Assembly: GCA_031213475.1 (NCBI GenBank)
Contig: JARUPZ010000034.1
Location: 3,619,114 to 3,683,113, forward strand
Reading direction: 5' to 3'
Origin: Nereocystis luetkeana
Taxonomy: Eukaryota; Sar; Phaeophyceae; Laminariales; Laminariaceae
DNA length: 64,000 bases
In this document: piece after piece, positions 11,601 to 23,123 of the stretch
Position numbering within the stretch: the first letter of the stretch is position 1
Layout: every line of letters begins with the position of its first letter
Program-made: the position numbers and the translations under genes
Notes under the pieces: model-generated
What the model saw: the letters and a program-made list of their open reading frames with translations, nothing else
Told to the model about the DNA's origin: nothing
The model's database searches: none

Positions 11601-12330
11601 TCATCCTTCTTTGCAACCTGCGCTTGGTGTACTTCGATCGCGCGTGAGACGGGGTTGTAGGATCTCGTTCGAGAAAGAATCTTGACAGGTGGGGTGGTGG
11701 CCCCCCCTTGGTTAACGATTTTACCCAAAAGCCGGTCACCCAATAAATGCGGTTGATGGTGCATGCAGATAGATCGTCACAATGTTTGAAAGTATTTTTC
11801 AAATGTGGGTTCACCTGCACTGACTGGCAGAAGGAAGGCCATGGCAGCTGCGCGGGTAATTCAGCCTTCTTTTTGCATCAGGGCGACGAGCTCTACCACG
11901 AAGGAAGTATACATTCACGAAGAAGTACTACTGGAATCAAAAGCCTGCAGTGATTCTGACCACAAGGAAGATCGCACCAATCACCACTCTTCCTTCTCCC
12001 GACGATGCCCTGTTTGCGTTTTATTTATCTTTCCGCATCTCAGTGTTTGCGTAATGACGGCCGTGATGATCTGTGCACGCGGCATCGCATATTATGCGTT
12101 CGATTGCATGTTTTATTAATAGTACGCACCATCGTGCGTGGTAAACATTCACCTGACACCTGGGATGCATGAAAAAATATCACCATGTCTGTCTATGGTT
12201 TTTCCTTCCGAAACAAGAAAAAAATCTCCTGTTGTTGCTTTTTTTGTGTTCATGTTCGATCTGCTCTTCTTTTCCTTCTCTGTCGCCATTTCTAAGTCCT
12301 CTCGCCCCCTCCGTCTCCTCGGAGGGATGG
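11601..12330. other. Non-coding, no gene recognised
   Basis: Only TATTAATA at 12114-12121 is of note. Confidence 0.3.
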
Positions 12331-14780
12331 ACCAGAAAACAACAACCAAATCGGACTCTAACCAACCAAACCAGCCAGGAAATGAACAACGCTGATGTCA
12401 CCCGCCGCCCAACCCTGGACATACCTCAACGACACCGATACACGCCGACCTAATGCAAAACAAACCATTCTTCCCCCCCCCCACGCCGCCGAGCGCGCGT
12501 GGCGCAACCACAGCAAGCCTGTTATTTACCCGAAACATCCATCCCGTAAGACCCGCCCCCCTTTTCCTCGTTTTGACTCCCTCAAAACACCCCTCCCACC
12601 TTCCCTCCAACTCCTCCGTAAACCGCAACAAAAAACAAACCAGCCGGCGTTTTTTTATCCGCAAACCAGATAAGACATCGATCGATGACATGACAACAAC
12701 GCGAAGAAATCAAACCAAGAAATAAAAACAAGGTCGAAACTGTCCATGAGAACTTCTTCCACCTGAAACGAACCTCCCCCGGCCTTAGCGCACGAAGGTG
12801 CCATCCAGACGCGCAGTGTCTGCCGACGAGTCACGATAAAAGGGTAAAAAGCCACACCTCCTACTACTGCTGCTGCCCAGCATCATCTCTCCCCGCACCC
12901 CCCCACGGTCCCCTTTACTCGCTCGGCGTCAGAATCCGAACAACCCCTCGACACTAGAACGTACCCACTCTCCTCGCAGTACCACCCTGCGCTTCTTCCC
13001 TCTCTTCTCACCCAACCCATCCGACCCATCACAAAAACATATATTTCATTGCCAAACTACTGCTCCCGCGTGGGAACCAGCCACACGAAGTGCAGCAGTC
13101 CCGCACCGTTCCACCGCCTCCAGGCCCCAGGCTTTTACCTAGACCTCGACCTTATACCGTACCCCCGCGTCCACGCCACGGACCCCGACCTTTTCCCCCT
13201 CTCTCACGCACACGAATGCCGACCGACCCTCCCAAAAATAAAAAGTTTTCACCGCCAAGCCACAACATAAGAGGGGATAATTCGCCATTCCTGCCGCGAA
13301 GCAGGCAGGCTTGCTCCACCTCGATTCGTAAGGATCCCCTCCCCTCCCCACCGCTTGCCTCCAGGCCCTCCCACCCACCCACCCACCGACCAAACCCTAT
13401 CCTCTTGCCCTCATTCACGTAACGCACCCACCCAACCAACCACCAACCCCCGCCTCGCTCTCCCTACCACGCACTCTCCCTCCATCTGCACGCAGACCCC
13501 GTGCAGTAAAAAGTTTTCGACTGCACATTTATTTGTCCATTTTTTCCCAACCACCCCCGCTTCCCCCTTCCCGTTCTCTCTGTCCCATCACGACTCTATC
13601 GAATCACGCCACCCTCATACATGAAACCCCCACTCGAGTGCACCCCCCCCCCCGTCCCTTCGCCCGCACCGGCTATTCGCCAACAAAAAAAAACGCCCTT
13701 GGTTGACGACGGACACCGTACCGTCATTCTGGACCCACCCCCCGACCTCTTCTCCGTGCTATAATCCTCATCACATGACACCCCCACCCAGCCACCTACC
13801 CCACGCCTGTCAGCTATTTTGGACCACCCGATACATTCACTAGCATATCATCTCATCTCGCCTCTCCCTTTCTCTCCCTGGGCTCACTCGAACCTCCCCT
13901 CTCCTTCCCCCCTCCCCCAATCACGCTTTCGGAAAGTAGGAAACGACACGCGTGAATCACACTTTTCCAAGAACGACCCAAGACAAAAAACGTAACACCG
14001 TCCCAACCCAACCCACCCCGCACCCCACCCTCTCCCCCGCCACAATGCACAACGGTAACGCTTTCCCTCCCTCCAACGGCCATAATAGTAGGCAAACCAC
14101 CCCACGCCGCTACAGCGATCAACCCTCCACCCCCAAACCCAACTTCCCTGCCAAAACCGTTCTCATCGAATACATCCGACAAAAAAAACAGTTCGAGTGA
14201 AACCAACCATGACGTACACCCCCCCTCCCCACCCTCCCCCTCTCCAACCCCTCCACACACACAACCACGCCTAGCCGTATTTCTCTACTGCCCCCCCTCG
14301 CACACACACGCACGCTGTCCAAGTACCCCCCCTCCTCTTTACGTTTCCACATTGTAACTCCAGGCTCCGCAAGCTTCTAAGGAAGACAAGAAACCCCGAA
14401 ACACGCGCGATGTAATACACGAGTCCCGACCAAACCCTCTCCATAACCCTATAACCCCTCCCCACCCCCCGGCCTCTGCCCCCCTCCCACCGCCCACCGT
14501 CTCGCAATATTCCCAAACCGTTACAGCGCCGAAACCTTCGGCAGTTGCGTGAAAAATAGAAACGGCACCAAACCGCAAAAATACTGAACCGAAACTCGAC
14601 AGTTACATTTCACAGACCCCACCAACCCACCGACTCAACCTACCCCAAACCTTCACACGCACAATAGTCGCCCCCTCCCCCTACACGCCATTCGTGATTT
14701 TGCTTACGGGACACCGTAGAGCACTACCAACTTCCAACATCGAATAAATGGCATGCCTCCCCCCCCCGCCCCCCTCACCC
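12330..14780. other. C-rich, G-poor strand-asymmetric segment (~2.4 kb)
   Basis: The + strand is dominated by C and A, with very few G, over roughly 2.4 kb. Runs such as CCCACCCACCCACC occur with no consistent repeat unit. On the minus strand, the sense strand of the zinc-finger gene ending at 15213, it is G-rich and lies just downstream of that gene. The Gly-rich frames it produces are compositional. None of the TA-bounded micro-motifs falls in it, unlike most other stretches of this size. Confidence 0.75.
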
Positions 14781-15212
14781 CTCCCCGTCCCCATTTTGAA
14801 ACGCCTCGCGCGAAAAAAAGAACTAGGTGGGCAAAACAGCGGGCACCTCACAGATCAGGCACAAGGCGTGGATATTTCCGATATCCCCGGACGGACGAGT
14901 AAAGCTCTCACGGCCTTTGCTTTACATTTCAGGACTAGCTAGGTAGCTATCGAGCTGGCTGGCTAGCGAGCAAGCAATAGCTTCCAACAAGCTTCCGTTT
15001 TTTTCCCGGTCGCTCGCTCTGCTCTCGCAGGCAACAAGACAAAATCAAAAGCAGAAAAAAAGGAAAGCTGGCCGGCTAATATGGCAAAAGCTACACCACA
15101 CACGCGCGAATGATTTTTTGTTTCTCCTCTTATTTTTTTGTTAACTCGACAGAACTCCAACGGTCTTCATTGCACTCGACGGGACAAATTGACGGCGCAG
15201 TTGATTGGTCGA
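14781..15212. other. Presumed 3' flank of the zinc-finger gene
   Basis: The region immediately downstream (minus strand) of the stop codon. No polyadenylation signal could be assigned with confidence. Confidence 0.35.
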
Positions 15213-15318
15213 TTAGTATCCACCTCCCGCGGCACCTCCGGCGGTGGGCTTGGGAGTGTGGCAGCGGTTGCACTCCATGCGGGAGGCGAAGCAGTTGTAG
15301 CCACATCCCGGGCAGTCC
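15213..15318 (-). CDS. RanBP2-type zinc-finger protein, exon 3 (terminal)
   Basis: The last exon of the gene starting at 23476. It opens after an ATTTCAG acceptor, and its first base completes the Trp codon split at the end of exon 2. It encodes residues 199-232: the third finger (DCPGCGYNCFASRMECNRC) and a short GGAAGGGY tail, then TAA at 15213-15215. The three exons total 353 + 240 + 106 = 699 nt, exactly 233 codons including stop, which strongly supports the joins. RanBP2-type fingers usually bind single-stranded RNA or ubiquitin. The FASR..CNRC pattern resembles the RNA-binding type. Confidence 0.85.
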
Positions 15319-15839
15319 CTGAAATCGGCATGATATGGACGCAGTGGATGGCAGAAGGGCGACGACCAATGAGAACGAGACATCGGCTGAATACTCGTAC
15401 AGACGTACCCACAATTGAGAAAACTCCAGTCATAGCGGCACAAACAGTCCACCAGTAAGCAGTACTCGTACATGTTACCTTAGAGTTCACGATTAACCAA
15501 TAGTGACATATTCTCCGTGCGCGGAATAATTAGGAGTGACTGAAATCGATAGCCCTCTGGTTGATCCGTCGGGAGAAACACCAAAATATATCCAGTTGAA
15601 GGGATCAAAACACCAAACCGCAGCGAAAATACCACCCTTAACTATCATACAAACATTCAAAACTAGCATCACCTCAAAAGGATCTACCTACACACCGGAC
15701 AAAAAGATAGCTACACAAGGGACGCGATGTGATGTGTGATGTGTGAGTGTGTCCCACATGCCACAGAAATAAAACTTCGAAACAAAAACGAAAAAAGCGA
15801 CTGAGCCATTTCATATTCTCGATTCATAGCCCTGGTCTG

Positions 15840-15860
15840 TACCAGGTATCATACCTGGTA
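15840..15860. repeat. Two TACCAGGTA/TACCTGGTA motifs in inverted pair
   Basis: TACCAGGTA (15840-15848) and TACCTGGTA (15852-15860) are separated by three bases and form a short perfect inverted repeat. Confidence 0.6.
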
Positions 15861-16080
15861 CATGATTTCCTTTCAAGACGTGGACGTCTGCAGTCTGCAC
15901 GTAGCCAACGGCTTTTTTACGCGAATCCCCCCCGCTGTTTGCTTATATTTGTTTTTTTTTTGCGAATTATTTTGCCGTTTGGTTTTCGGCGATTTAATTC
16001 ATCACAAACGAAACGGCTCGGAGGTGAAGATTTGTAAATTAATTCGCCCAAAAAAAAAAACTACAATCAGACAAACAACG

Positions 16081-16099
16081 GGGGGGGGGGGGGGGGGGG
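16081..16099. repeat. Poly-G tract
   Basis: An uninterrupted run of 19 G on the + strand inside intron 2. Homopolymer length may be affected by sequencing. Confidence 0.8.
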
Positions 16100-16937
16100 A
16101 TGATCACATACAAAACCGTCGGTCACACATCGGGCAGACGTTCACGGCTTGGAGGAAATGATCAAATGACACCTGGTACAGTTACCGTCTGCAACGTTAT
16201 CGAACACGCAACGGCACGACGTTGAGAGTGCGACATCATTCGTAAAAAATAAACTACCCAAAACAAACAACAGCGGGGGTGGGCGGCTGTTCGCATAAAA
16301 CTGAAACAGAACCGCGCACTCCTCGGTCGGTTTCACGGCAAAATCAGACAAAAGGTCGACATTTCGAAGGGTTCGGTGAGACTATGTTCGCATCATATTG
16401 TGACATGATTGTTTGGTGTCATGTGCTCGGGGCTGTGAGCCGACTGGGAAAATATGGCTCTGTTGGTTTTCGTTTATTTGCCCAGAGTGTCGATCGGTTT
16501 TAAGGGGTTTCGATACAGACATGTAGGCGTAATAAGCGTAGAAGATATAAGAGGAAAAAACGACCGAAAAACACCGAGTCGGTTTTTCGGTTTCGTTTGT
16601 TTTTTGGCAACCGAAAAATCGGAAAAAAACACGATTTTCTGTTTTCGGTTCACAACCCTGCTGGGTACATACACGTACATGACGACATTCATCTCTCTGC
16701 AAGATAGCGTGTTCTATTTGAGCTGTTCCGCCCGACAGCTGAAAAACGTAACAAAATCGCTCATCACCGCAGCAAAAAGTGGGCAACTCTGAATTCAAAT
16801 AGTTTACATACATACAACATGGGAATCGGTGTGACGGTGGTAATAACGGGTTGTTTAACACATACACCTGATTTTTCTACTGCAAACACTATCTCCTACT
16901 CCGAAAACAAGTAATTCCTCCCCAAATGGGGGGGGGA

Positions 16938-17268
16938 CGGGTGTACTCGATATCATGCATGGCCGTAGTCGTTTGACCATAGACCCTCGGCCGTAGTCGT
17001 ATGACCATAGACCCTCGCATCCCTGTCATGCCGGGACGGAGCACGTCGGGTTTTTACCGACTACGCAGACATTGCGTGCATCAGGGGCGAAGCGCCGTGA
17101 GGTGTTCGGCGAATCACATGACGGGAGAGCTGCATCCTGCCAGGAACGGCTTGTGAGGCGGACTTGCACATGGATGACAGCTTCAGTAAGTTAATTTAAT
17201 TTCCGGTGTAGGCATTTCCAGAGAGCATTGGGGGACTACGTAACTGCCTCTTGGGGTGCCTTACCATA
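16938..17268 (-). mobile_element. LINE-associated 3' repeat (family M), inverted copy
   Basis: The reverse complement matches 49895-50200 and 58265-58545 through the blocks GGCACC, CTGTCTCTGGAAGTGG-like, CACCGGAA, CGCCTCACAAG and GGTCTATGGTCATACGACTA. A short internal duplication of the last block occurs at 16962-17015. A G run (C on the minus strand) lies beyond its 3' end at 16927-16935. Confidence 0.65.
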
Positions 17269-17481
17269 AACACTACCAGGTACGTGATACGATCATTCCC
17301 CTTGTGCGGGAGGGAGGGGGGTTTCTACAGTAAAAATTGCAACAGAGTGGGGAGAGGGGACGGGGGCGGGGGATCTGAATTCAAGCGTTATAAAAATAAT
17401 ATTAATAGTTTACCCCTCTCATGTACTCAGTAGGTGCAGGGGGTAGCTTCAGTTGCAACGGGAACTACTACAACTCTGAGG

Positions 17482-17578
17482 TTAGCCCCTTTAGAACCGC
17501 AGTCCCGTTTTGGGGACAAACTACTTAAAATTTGACTGGTTTGCCCCCGCAGTGGGAAGTGCGGTTCAAAAGGGGGTT
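17482..17578. mobile_element. Family B foldback MITE (piggyBac-like)
   Basis: Carries the family signature CCCTTTAGAACCGCAGTCCC with the inverse at the other end, and the GGGGACAAACTACTT block. The outer TTAA is mutated to TTAG on the left. Confidence 0.75.
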
Positions 17579-19197
17579 TCTTTCTACACCCCCCCAACAT
17601 GCGGGTGCAGTTGTATCACAACTTGTATGAACAAGCTGCAAAGCGGATGATTAGCTCGGAACGAAAGCGGAATATTCTCAAAGCTGCAGCTGCTGTGGGC
17701 CTGTGAGAGCAAGGCGGATGATTACCTCGGAACTAAAGTGGACTATTCCAGTGGAGTATTCCATTATTCCCAAGCTGATGTGGGTGCAGTGCTGCTTACC
17801 AGGTATATAACTAAGTTGGGCCTTGGCGGCGAAAAGCTGACGTATAACATGAATACGTCTAATGACTCTGTACGCCCGTCGCGACAAATACATATGATAC
17901 GCGCGTGCGTCACCGTGAAGGACCGCCAGACCAAACAAATCCAGATGCGCCGACCAAGGACAGCGACAGAGAACAGAGGACGCACACAGAACACGGCATA
18001 TCATGATACATTAAAATCTTGCTACTATACTCGTAGCAGCTAATCGATATTCCTCGTGAAGGATACATGTCGGGGTCGGTAACTCTCTTGTACCTGGACG
18101 GCGTCAAAGCCAACTTTCAAGAAAAAACACGTGACTAAATTGAAGAGATATACAGAACATATACGAGTATACCAGGTCGCTGGTAAGGCGAATCGGGCGT
18201 TCGCATGAACAAGTGGTCCCGTCCAGGCTGGATGAGAGACGGCACATATTCATACCTGGCACATACCAGTACAAAACAAACCTATCCGCGAAAGGCGTAC
18301 TGCGAGGCATGCTCTACCAGGCTTCTTATAGCAAGTGGGATATGTCTTTCTGGCAGGCGTGAGGCCGGACTAACCCCCAACAACAAATATCTTCTTGCTG
18401 CTGCGTGCGGCCGCGAGGCTTAGGCGTGGCGGTAGAGTTGGGTCATACGTCATGCGTCAGGCACGGACACGTACGATTCGCGCGTGTGTCTTAGCCAGCA
18501 GCGGCGGCGCAGCAATGCTCAATCGGGATGTCCGTGCGCGGATAAAGGCAAGGCGCGAACACAAGCCACAAACTACGGGGGAGTCTAACTGCGCCGGGAG
18601 GAGGCTGGATTCGACCATCACAAGAGCAGCAATCATCGTTTTGTTTTTTGTCCTTGTTTTGTTTTACGGGGCAGCAAGTATTACCTGTATCTGTTATTTA
18701 CGACATTGGTCTTTGTAGTATTAATAGAGTTGTATACCCTTGATGGGGAATGACCCCCAGCAATGATCAGGGACGTGGAATCATGGCGATCGTTGATATT
18801 TGTATGGTAGATATGTTTCGATTCCTCTTCGCTGCTTATCCGCGAATCTTCACTCTGACAGCACCCCAGACAGGAGGCATGTTCCTGTCTTGTGTTCAGG
18901 ATCTTCGTGCGTTTCGTACGGTGCAGGCAGCACTCCAGACAGCAACCCCTGTAGTCGATAGTCATGGGCTGGTTAGTTGAGGTAACAGGAGGAACTCTAA
19001 TGCTGTAGTTCAGGTTGCAAATTGATTTCATGTAACGTGCACGCACGCGCACACGCCTTTGTTTCGGCGTTTTTTAGGTGGGAAGCGGCCTGTTTCCCAG
19101 CCGAGTTTTGAAGTTTTTTTTTATGGTTTTTGGCATTTCTTCCGACAGTAGAGCTCCACCACCTTAGTGTGATCACCGATTCCTTGATTTGAGAGTT

Positions 19198-19766
19198 AGG
19201 CTGTTTCCTATGCGGTCCCATTGCGAGCGTCAGATTTGCTTTTCCCGATCCCAAAAAATGAAAGCATCTGCTTATTTATGCAGTCCAAACCTGCAAAATC
19301 TGACCGGATTTTTTTTATTTGATCATCCGATGGCGTCAGATTCTCAAATCGAAAAATAGTAAGGTCTTTAACTTCAAGCTGTTTTTTATCCACGACAGCA
19401 AGCAGCAGCAGAATGATCGATGAGTAGGTGGTTAGCGACGTTGCTTCGCGCCCGACGCATCTCTCCGTGGCCACACTACAGTCGGCTGGCGCGGGCCCGT
19501 GCCTAAATACCATAAGAAGCGCACTTGGCGCGCACCTCTCCGTCGGTACATAATCGTAGACTACAGCAGCAGCAGCCAAGTCACATTGTGAAATACAAAA
19601 TAACGAGACAGGTTGACGCTGGCGCACTACGAGGCAGTCAGTGTTGGCTCGGACGCTTGGGTCCTAAGGGCAGTGCGGCGCACTCAGCGTGACTGTTTTG
19701 ATTTGCGAAGTACACAGCTGAAAATGCGATAGAGCCAAAACCTGAACCGCAGAGGGAACAAACAGC
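19198..19766. mobile_element. Non-autonomous TIR element (family N), copy 1
   Basis: Bounded by AGGCTGTTTCC..TGCGG and the inverse ..CCGCAGAGGGAACAAACAGCCT. The interior matches copy 2 at 19776-20518 and the copy at 60222-60812 (blocks GCGACGTTGCTTCGC, GGCTGGCGCGGGC, GCGCACCTCTCC, GCTCGGACGCTTGGGTCC). It lies nine bases from copy 2 in the same orientation. Long frames inside are compositional, and no transposase is recognisable. Confidence 0.75.
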
Positions 19767-19775
19767 CTTTACATA

Positions 19776-20518
19776 GGCTGTTGTTTCCTATGCGGTTCGA
19801 TTTCGAGCTTCAGATTTGTATGTTTCGATCCCAAAAAGGGAAGCATCTGGTTATTCATGCAGTTCGAACATGCAAAACCCGACCCGGGAAAAATAGGTTT
19901 GAATCCAATGGCCCCAGTCGTCAGATTTCGGCCAATTTTTTAAATCGAAAAATGGGATGGCCTCGGTATCCAAGATGTTATCCACGACAGCAATCAGCAG
20001 CAGAACGATCGATGAATTGGAATGAGACACAGCTGGTTAGCGACGTTGCTTCGCACCCGACGCGCAGTCGGTGGGCGGCGCGTCTTTCCGTGGCCAGACT
20101 ACAGTCGGCTGGCGCGGGCTCGGGCCTAGAGACGGAGAGAAGCGCACTCGGCGCGCACCTCTCCGCAGGTACGTACTCGTAGACTGCAGCAGCAGCAGAA
20201 GCAGTCAGTCACATTGTGAGACAGAAAATACCACGACAGGTCGACTCTATGTAGCGCACTTGGCATGTCTATTCGCCGCCAGACCAAAGGCAGTCAGCGT
20301 GGGCTCGGACGCTTGGGTCCTACGCGCAGTGCAGCTCGCACTCAGCGCGTCTCTTTCGGGGCGCCAGACCACAACCTCGGCATTTGCTCGAATTTATGCA
20401 CGCACAATAAATTCGATTTTTCCGGATAGGAAAGACTGTTTCGATTTGCGAACTGCACAGCTGAAAACGCGATCGGCTCGAAATCTGAAGCTCAAAATCT
20501 GAACCGCACAAGAAACAT
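19776..20518. mobile_element. Non-autonomous TIR element (family N), copy 2
   Basis: Starts AGGCTGTTGTTTCCTATGCGG and ends ..GAACCGCACAAGAAAC. The subterminal inverted match GATTTCGAGCTTCAGATTT / AAATCTGAAGCTC extends the TIR to about 35 bases. This is the longest and most complete copy. Confidence 0.75.
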
Positions 20519-20700
20519 TTTTATTCAGTGTGACAGCAACAACAAAAACAACATACGCGAAATATCGAACCAAAAATTATTCCAAGTCGGGTCGATGGGC
20601 GCAACAATCTCAACAAAACTATTCCATACCTAGGCGAGGTGCCGATGCACGTGTTCCTTGAGAGTGTACAAAATCGAAATTTCCAGACACCTCTGCTCCA

Positions 20701-20709
20701 TACCAGGTA
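20701..20709. repeat. TACCAGGTA micro-motif
   Basis: A perfect copy in intron 2. Others in the same intron lie at 17274, 17797, 22099 and 22194. Confidence 0.55.
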
Positions 20710-20851
20710 CGACTGCTGTAACTATGGATACATCTCGATATTTTTTTACTTCTCTAATTTTGCAACAACAGCCAGTAGTTCCGGGGATGAAGAAACCGCT
20801 GCGAGTACTTACAGTAGTACCACTGCTGTGGAACTATAAATCAGTGTGGTC

Positions 20852-20925
20852 TTCACATTAAACCGATATTTCTATCCGTCGACATCCCACGCACACCCAG
20901 TGCTGATTGTTCATCTAGAGAGCTA
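20852..20925 (+). repeat. Dispersed repeat family C, 5' portion
   Basis: Shares GTCTTCACATTAAACCG and CCGTCGACATCC with the fuller copy at 29007-29134. Confidence 0.55.
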
Positions 20926-22438
20926 CAACATGATCAGGCTCATGAAAAAGTACACGCGATATCTCTTGACACTGCTTTAATAAAGTGTTCCCCTACTGCT
21001 GGTACGTAATGTGAAAACAAAAAGTACCACATATATTCTCTGAAGTCTCGACCGGGATGCTCGCGTCTAAGAGACAAGAAACAAAGACTTCCGCGCAAGG
21101 TACGCGTAACACATACTGCTGCACGAAGGGCATTCGTTGGGCACCTTCAAGCGGTGGGCACGGGGTATCTTTTGGAAGAGCGAGAGAGAGGGCCAGCACT
21201 CCTACAAATATGTACTGCTGTACATATGATATCATTTTTTCAAGACATTCAACTTTCAAAACATGTGCCCTGTTGTGATGTATGTACAGGTATCGTATGT
21301 ACGGCTGGACGTACACGATAAGAGCGTGGACAGCCACAACCGAGAACCACACAAAAAATGGAAGAAATTTTTCGCATGTTCCAGATGTTCTAAAATAGTT
21401 ACGCAAACTGCTCTCTGTTGTCTGGTAGTAGAGATGGCACCAGCATACAAAAGCTCTACGAACCACGAACTTCCAACACACAAAGCGGTACACCAAACAG
21501 ACTGCGCGAAAAAATGAGGCACCCAAGGGAGACAAAAAACCCAACTATTCTGTATTCCTATCGCGCGCAGTTATGTAGCTGGATGCAGCACAACGGAAAC
21601 TTTCCCAATGACGTAACATGCCCGTACATCATCCATCATGAACACAAAACAGCCAAAAAAAAAAAGCAAAGGAAAGTCTAGTCCGACGTTTCGATTTGCC
21701 TGTCCTACATGACTTACACAAACCACTATTAATACCACTTGGTGACAGCCGAAAACAAGGGAGGAACAACACATGAAGCTTCAACCTGAGTACGAGTACA
21801 ATCGAGCACTGAGGATAGTGCTGCTGTACCCTTCCGAGGCGAGCCGGACGCATGCAAACAGAATCATAATTTCCACGCACGCACGCTAGGTGCGAGTTAA
21901 AAAAAATGAAAACCAAAAGGTCATCTATTCTGAATTTCTTCCTGCACCGCGGCCCCCCAAAAAGGTTTGCTTCTTCCTTCCTTCTTGTCTTATACTCCTG
22001 CGTCTCTCGGCTCCGTCGTCGTGTGCCTCCTGGGTGATTAATCTACCCTGGGTTGTGGAAGCGAACCAATCAACAACTGGTACCGCTCGTGAATTTTGTA
22101 CCAGGTATTCATCAGCGTTTGGATTTGCTACACGGAGCTGCAGCGGTGGTTCAGCGCCGCACACTGAAAACTGACCCACAGGTCAGATGACTATTACCAG
22201 GTATTATCAATAATAACAACACAACAAAAAACAGCAAGCAACGGGAACAAACAAACCACACCACCAGCAAGAAAGTAACACAGCACGCGAGCACGCAGCA
22301 CGTGAGCAGCACAGCAGAAACAACGAGCCCACCCTAATGCTCCAAGACCTCCGCCTCGGCACAGACGGCAGCAGGATATAAGATTCGCTGCCGCCAATCC
22401 TGTTCAAATCTCCCTCCCACTCTCTCTCCTCCTCTCAC

Positions 22439-22678
22439 CAGTCTCCAGGCCTCTTGTTGTAGCCACCACCACCGCCCCCGCCGCCGCCGTATCCACCGCC
22501 GTATCCGCCACCTCCGCTGTATCCGCCACCGCCGCCGTATCCGCCACCACCACCGCTAAATCCGCCACCACGATCCGCGAATCCGCCACCGCCAGACTCG
22601 CTCTCAGGCCTGCGCGTTGGGCAGCGGTTGCATTCGGTGCGAGAGGCGAAGCAGTGGTTGCCGCAGCCGGGGCAGTCC
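22439..22678 (-). CDS. RanBP2-type zinc-finger protein, exon 2
   Basis: 240 nt (80 codons), encoding the end of split Trp118 through the start of split Trp198. It carries the second finger (DCPGCGNHCFASRTECNRC), then a Gly/Tyr/Phe-rich linker, and ends YNKRPGDW. The acceptor is TTTTTCTTCACAG and the donor TG|GTGAGAGG. Both boundaries interrupt the conserved finger Trp codon after its second base, so the exon is a symmetrical module that can be duplicated without changing frame. The linker resembles the RGG/GY-rich low-complexity parts of FUS/TAF15-type RNA-binding proteins. Confidence 0.88.
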
Positions 22679-23123
22679 CTGTGAAGAAAAACGGGAGAAC
22701 GGGTTGGGATTGACGGGGACGAGGGCACGCGGGGGGTCGGGTGGACGAGGAGAGTTAAGATAGGCACGAGGCCTGGTGGGCGCAGGGGCACCGTAGGAAT
22801 TGAGACACCCAGAGAGAAGCAGAGAGAGGGAGGGGGTGAGGGGTAGGTGTGTGTGGCAAAACGCCAGCGTTTGCTGCTTTGCTTGTTTGTTTGGTGGGGT
22901 GGGTGGGTGTTTTGCCTGTCGCACGACGAACCCGCCGTGTTTATCCGTTGACAAGACTTTTAATAGAAAAAAAGCTGAGGCAACGAGGCAACGAGTGCCT
23001 TCGCCCTTTTATAGTTGGAGGCGGGCAGCGTTCGCGCGGAACATTGCAAAAATAATCGAATTCGACGGCAAGAATCGAGCGAGCGCGTGGGGGGGACCCG
23101 CAAGCCCTGCTGGCCATGCTCAC
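22679..23123 (-). other. Intron 1 of the zinc-finger gene, 445 nt
   Basis: Donor GTGAGC at 23118-23123 and acceptor CACAG at 22679-22683. Both fit the GT-AG rule and keep the finger frame. Confidence 0.85.

Larger units (their letters stand above)
15319..22438 (-). other. Intron 2 of the zinc-finger gene, 7,120 nt
   Basis: Donor GTGAGAGG follows the TG of a Trp codon (22439-22440). The acceptor ends ATTTCAG at 15319-15320. The intron is 16 times longer than intron 1 and contains two tandem TIR elements (19198-20518), a family B MITE, an inverted LINE-associated fragment, SSRs and many TA-bounded micro-motifs. I saw no further finger-encoding exon inside it. Confidence 0.8.

Noticed and set aside
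13853..14260. Gly-rich minus-strand frame of 135 codons
   Set aside because: A consequence of the C-rich strand bias. No motif, and similar frames arise throughout the block.
20071..20502. A 143-codon frame inside TIR element copy 2
   Set aside because: Not kept open in the other family N copies, so probably not coding.
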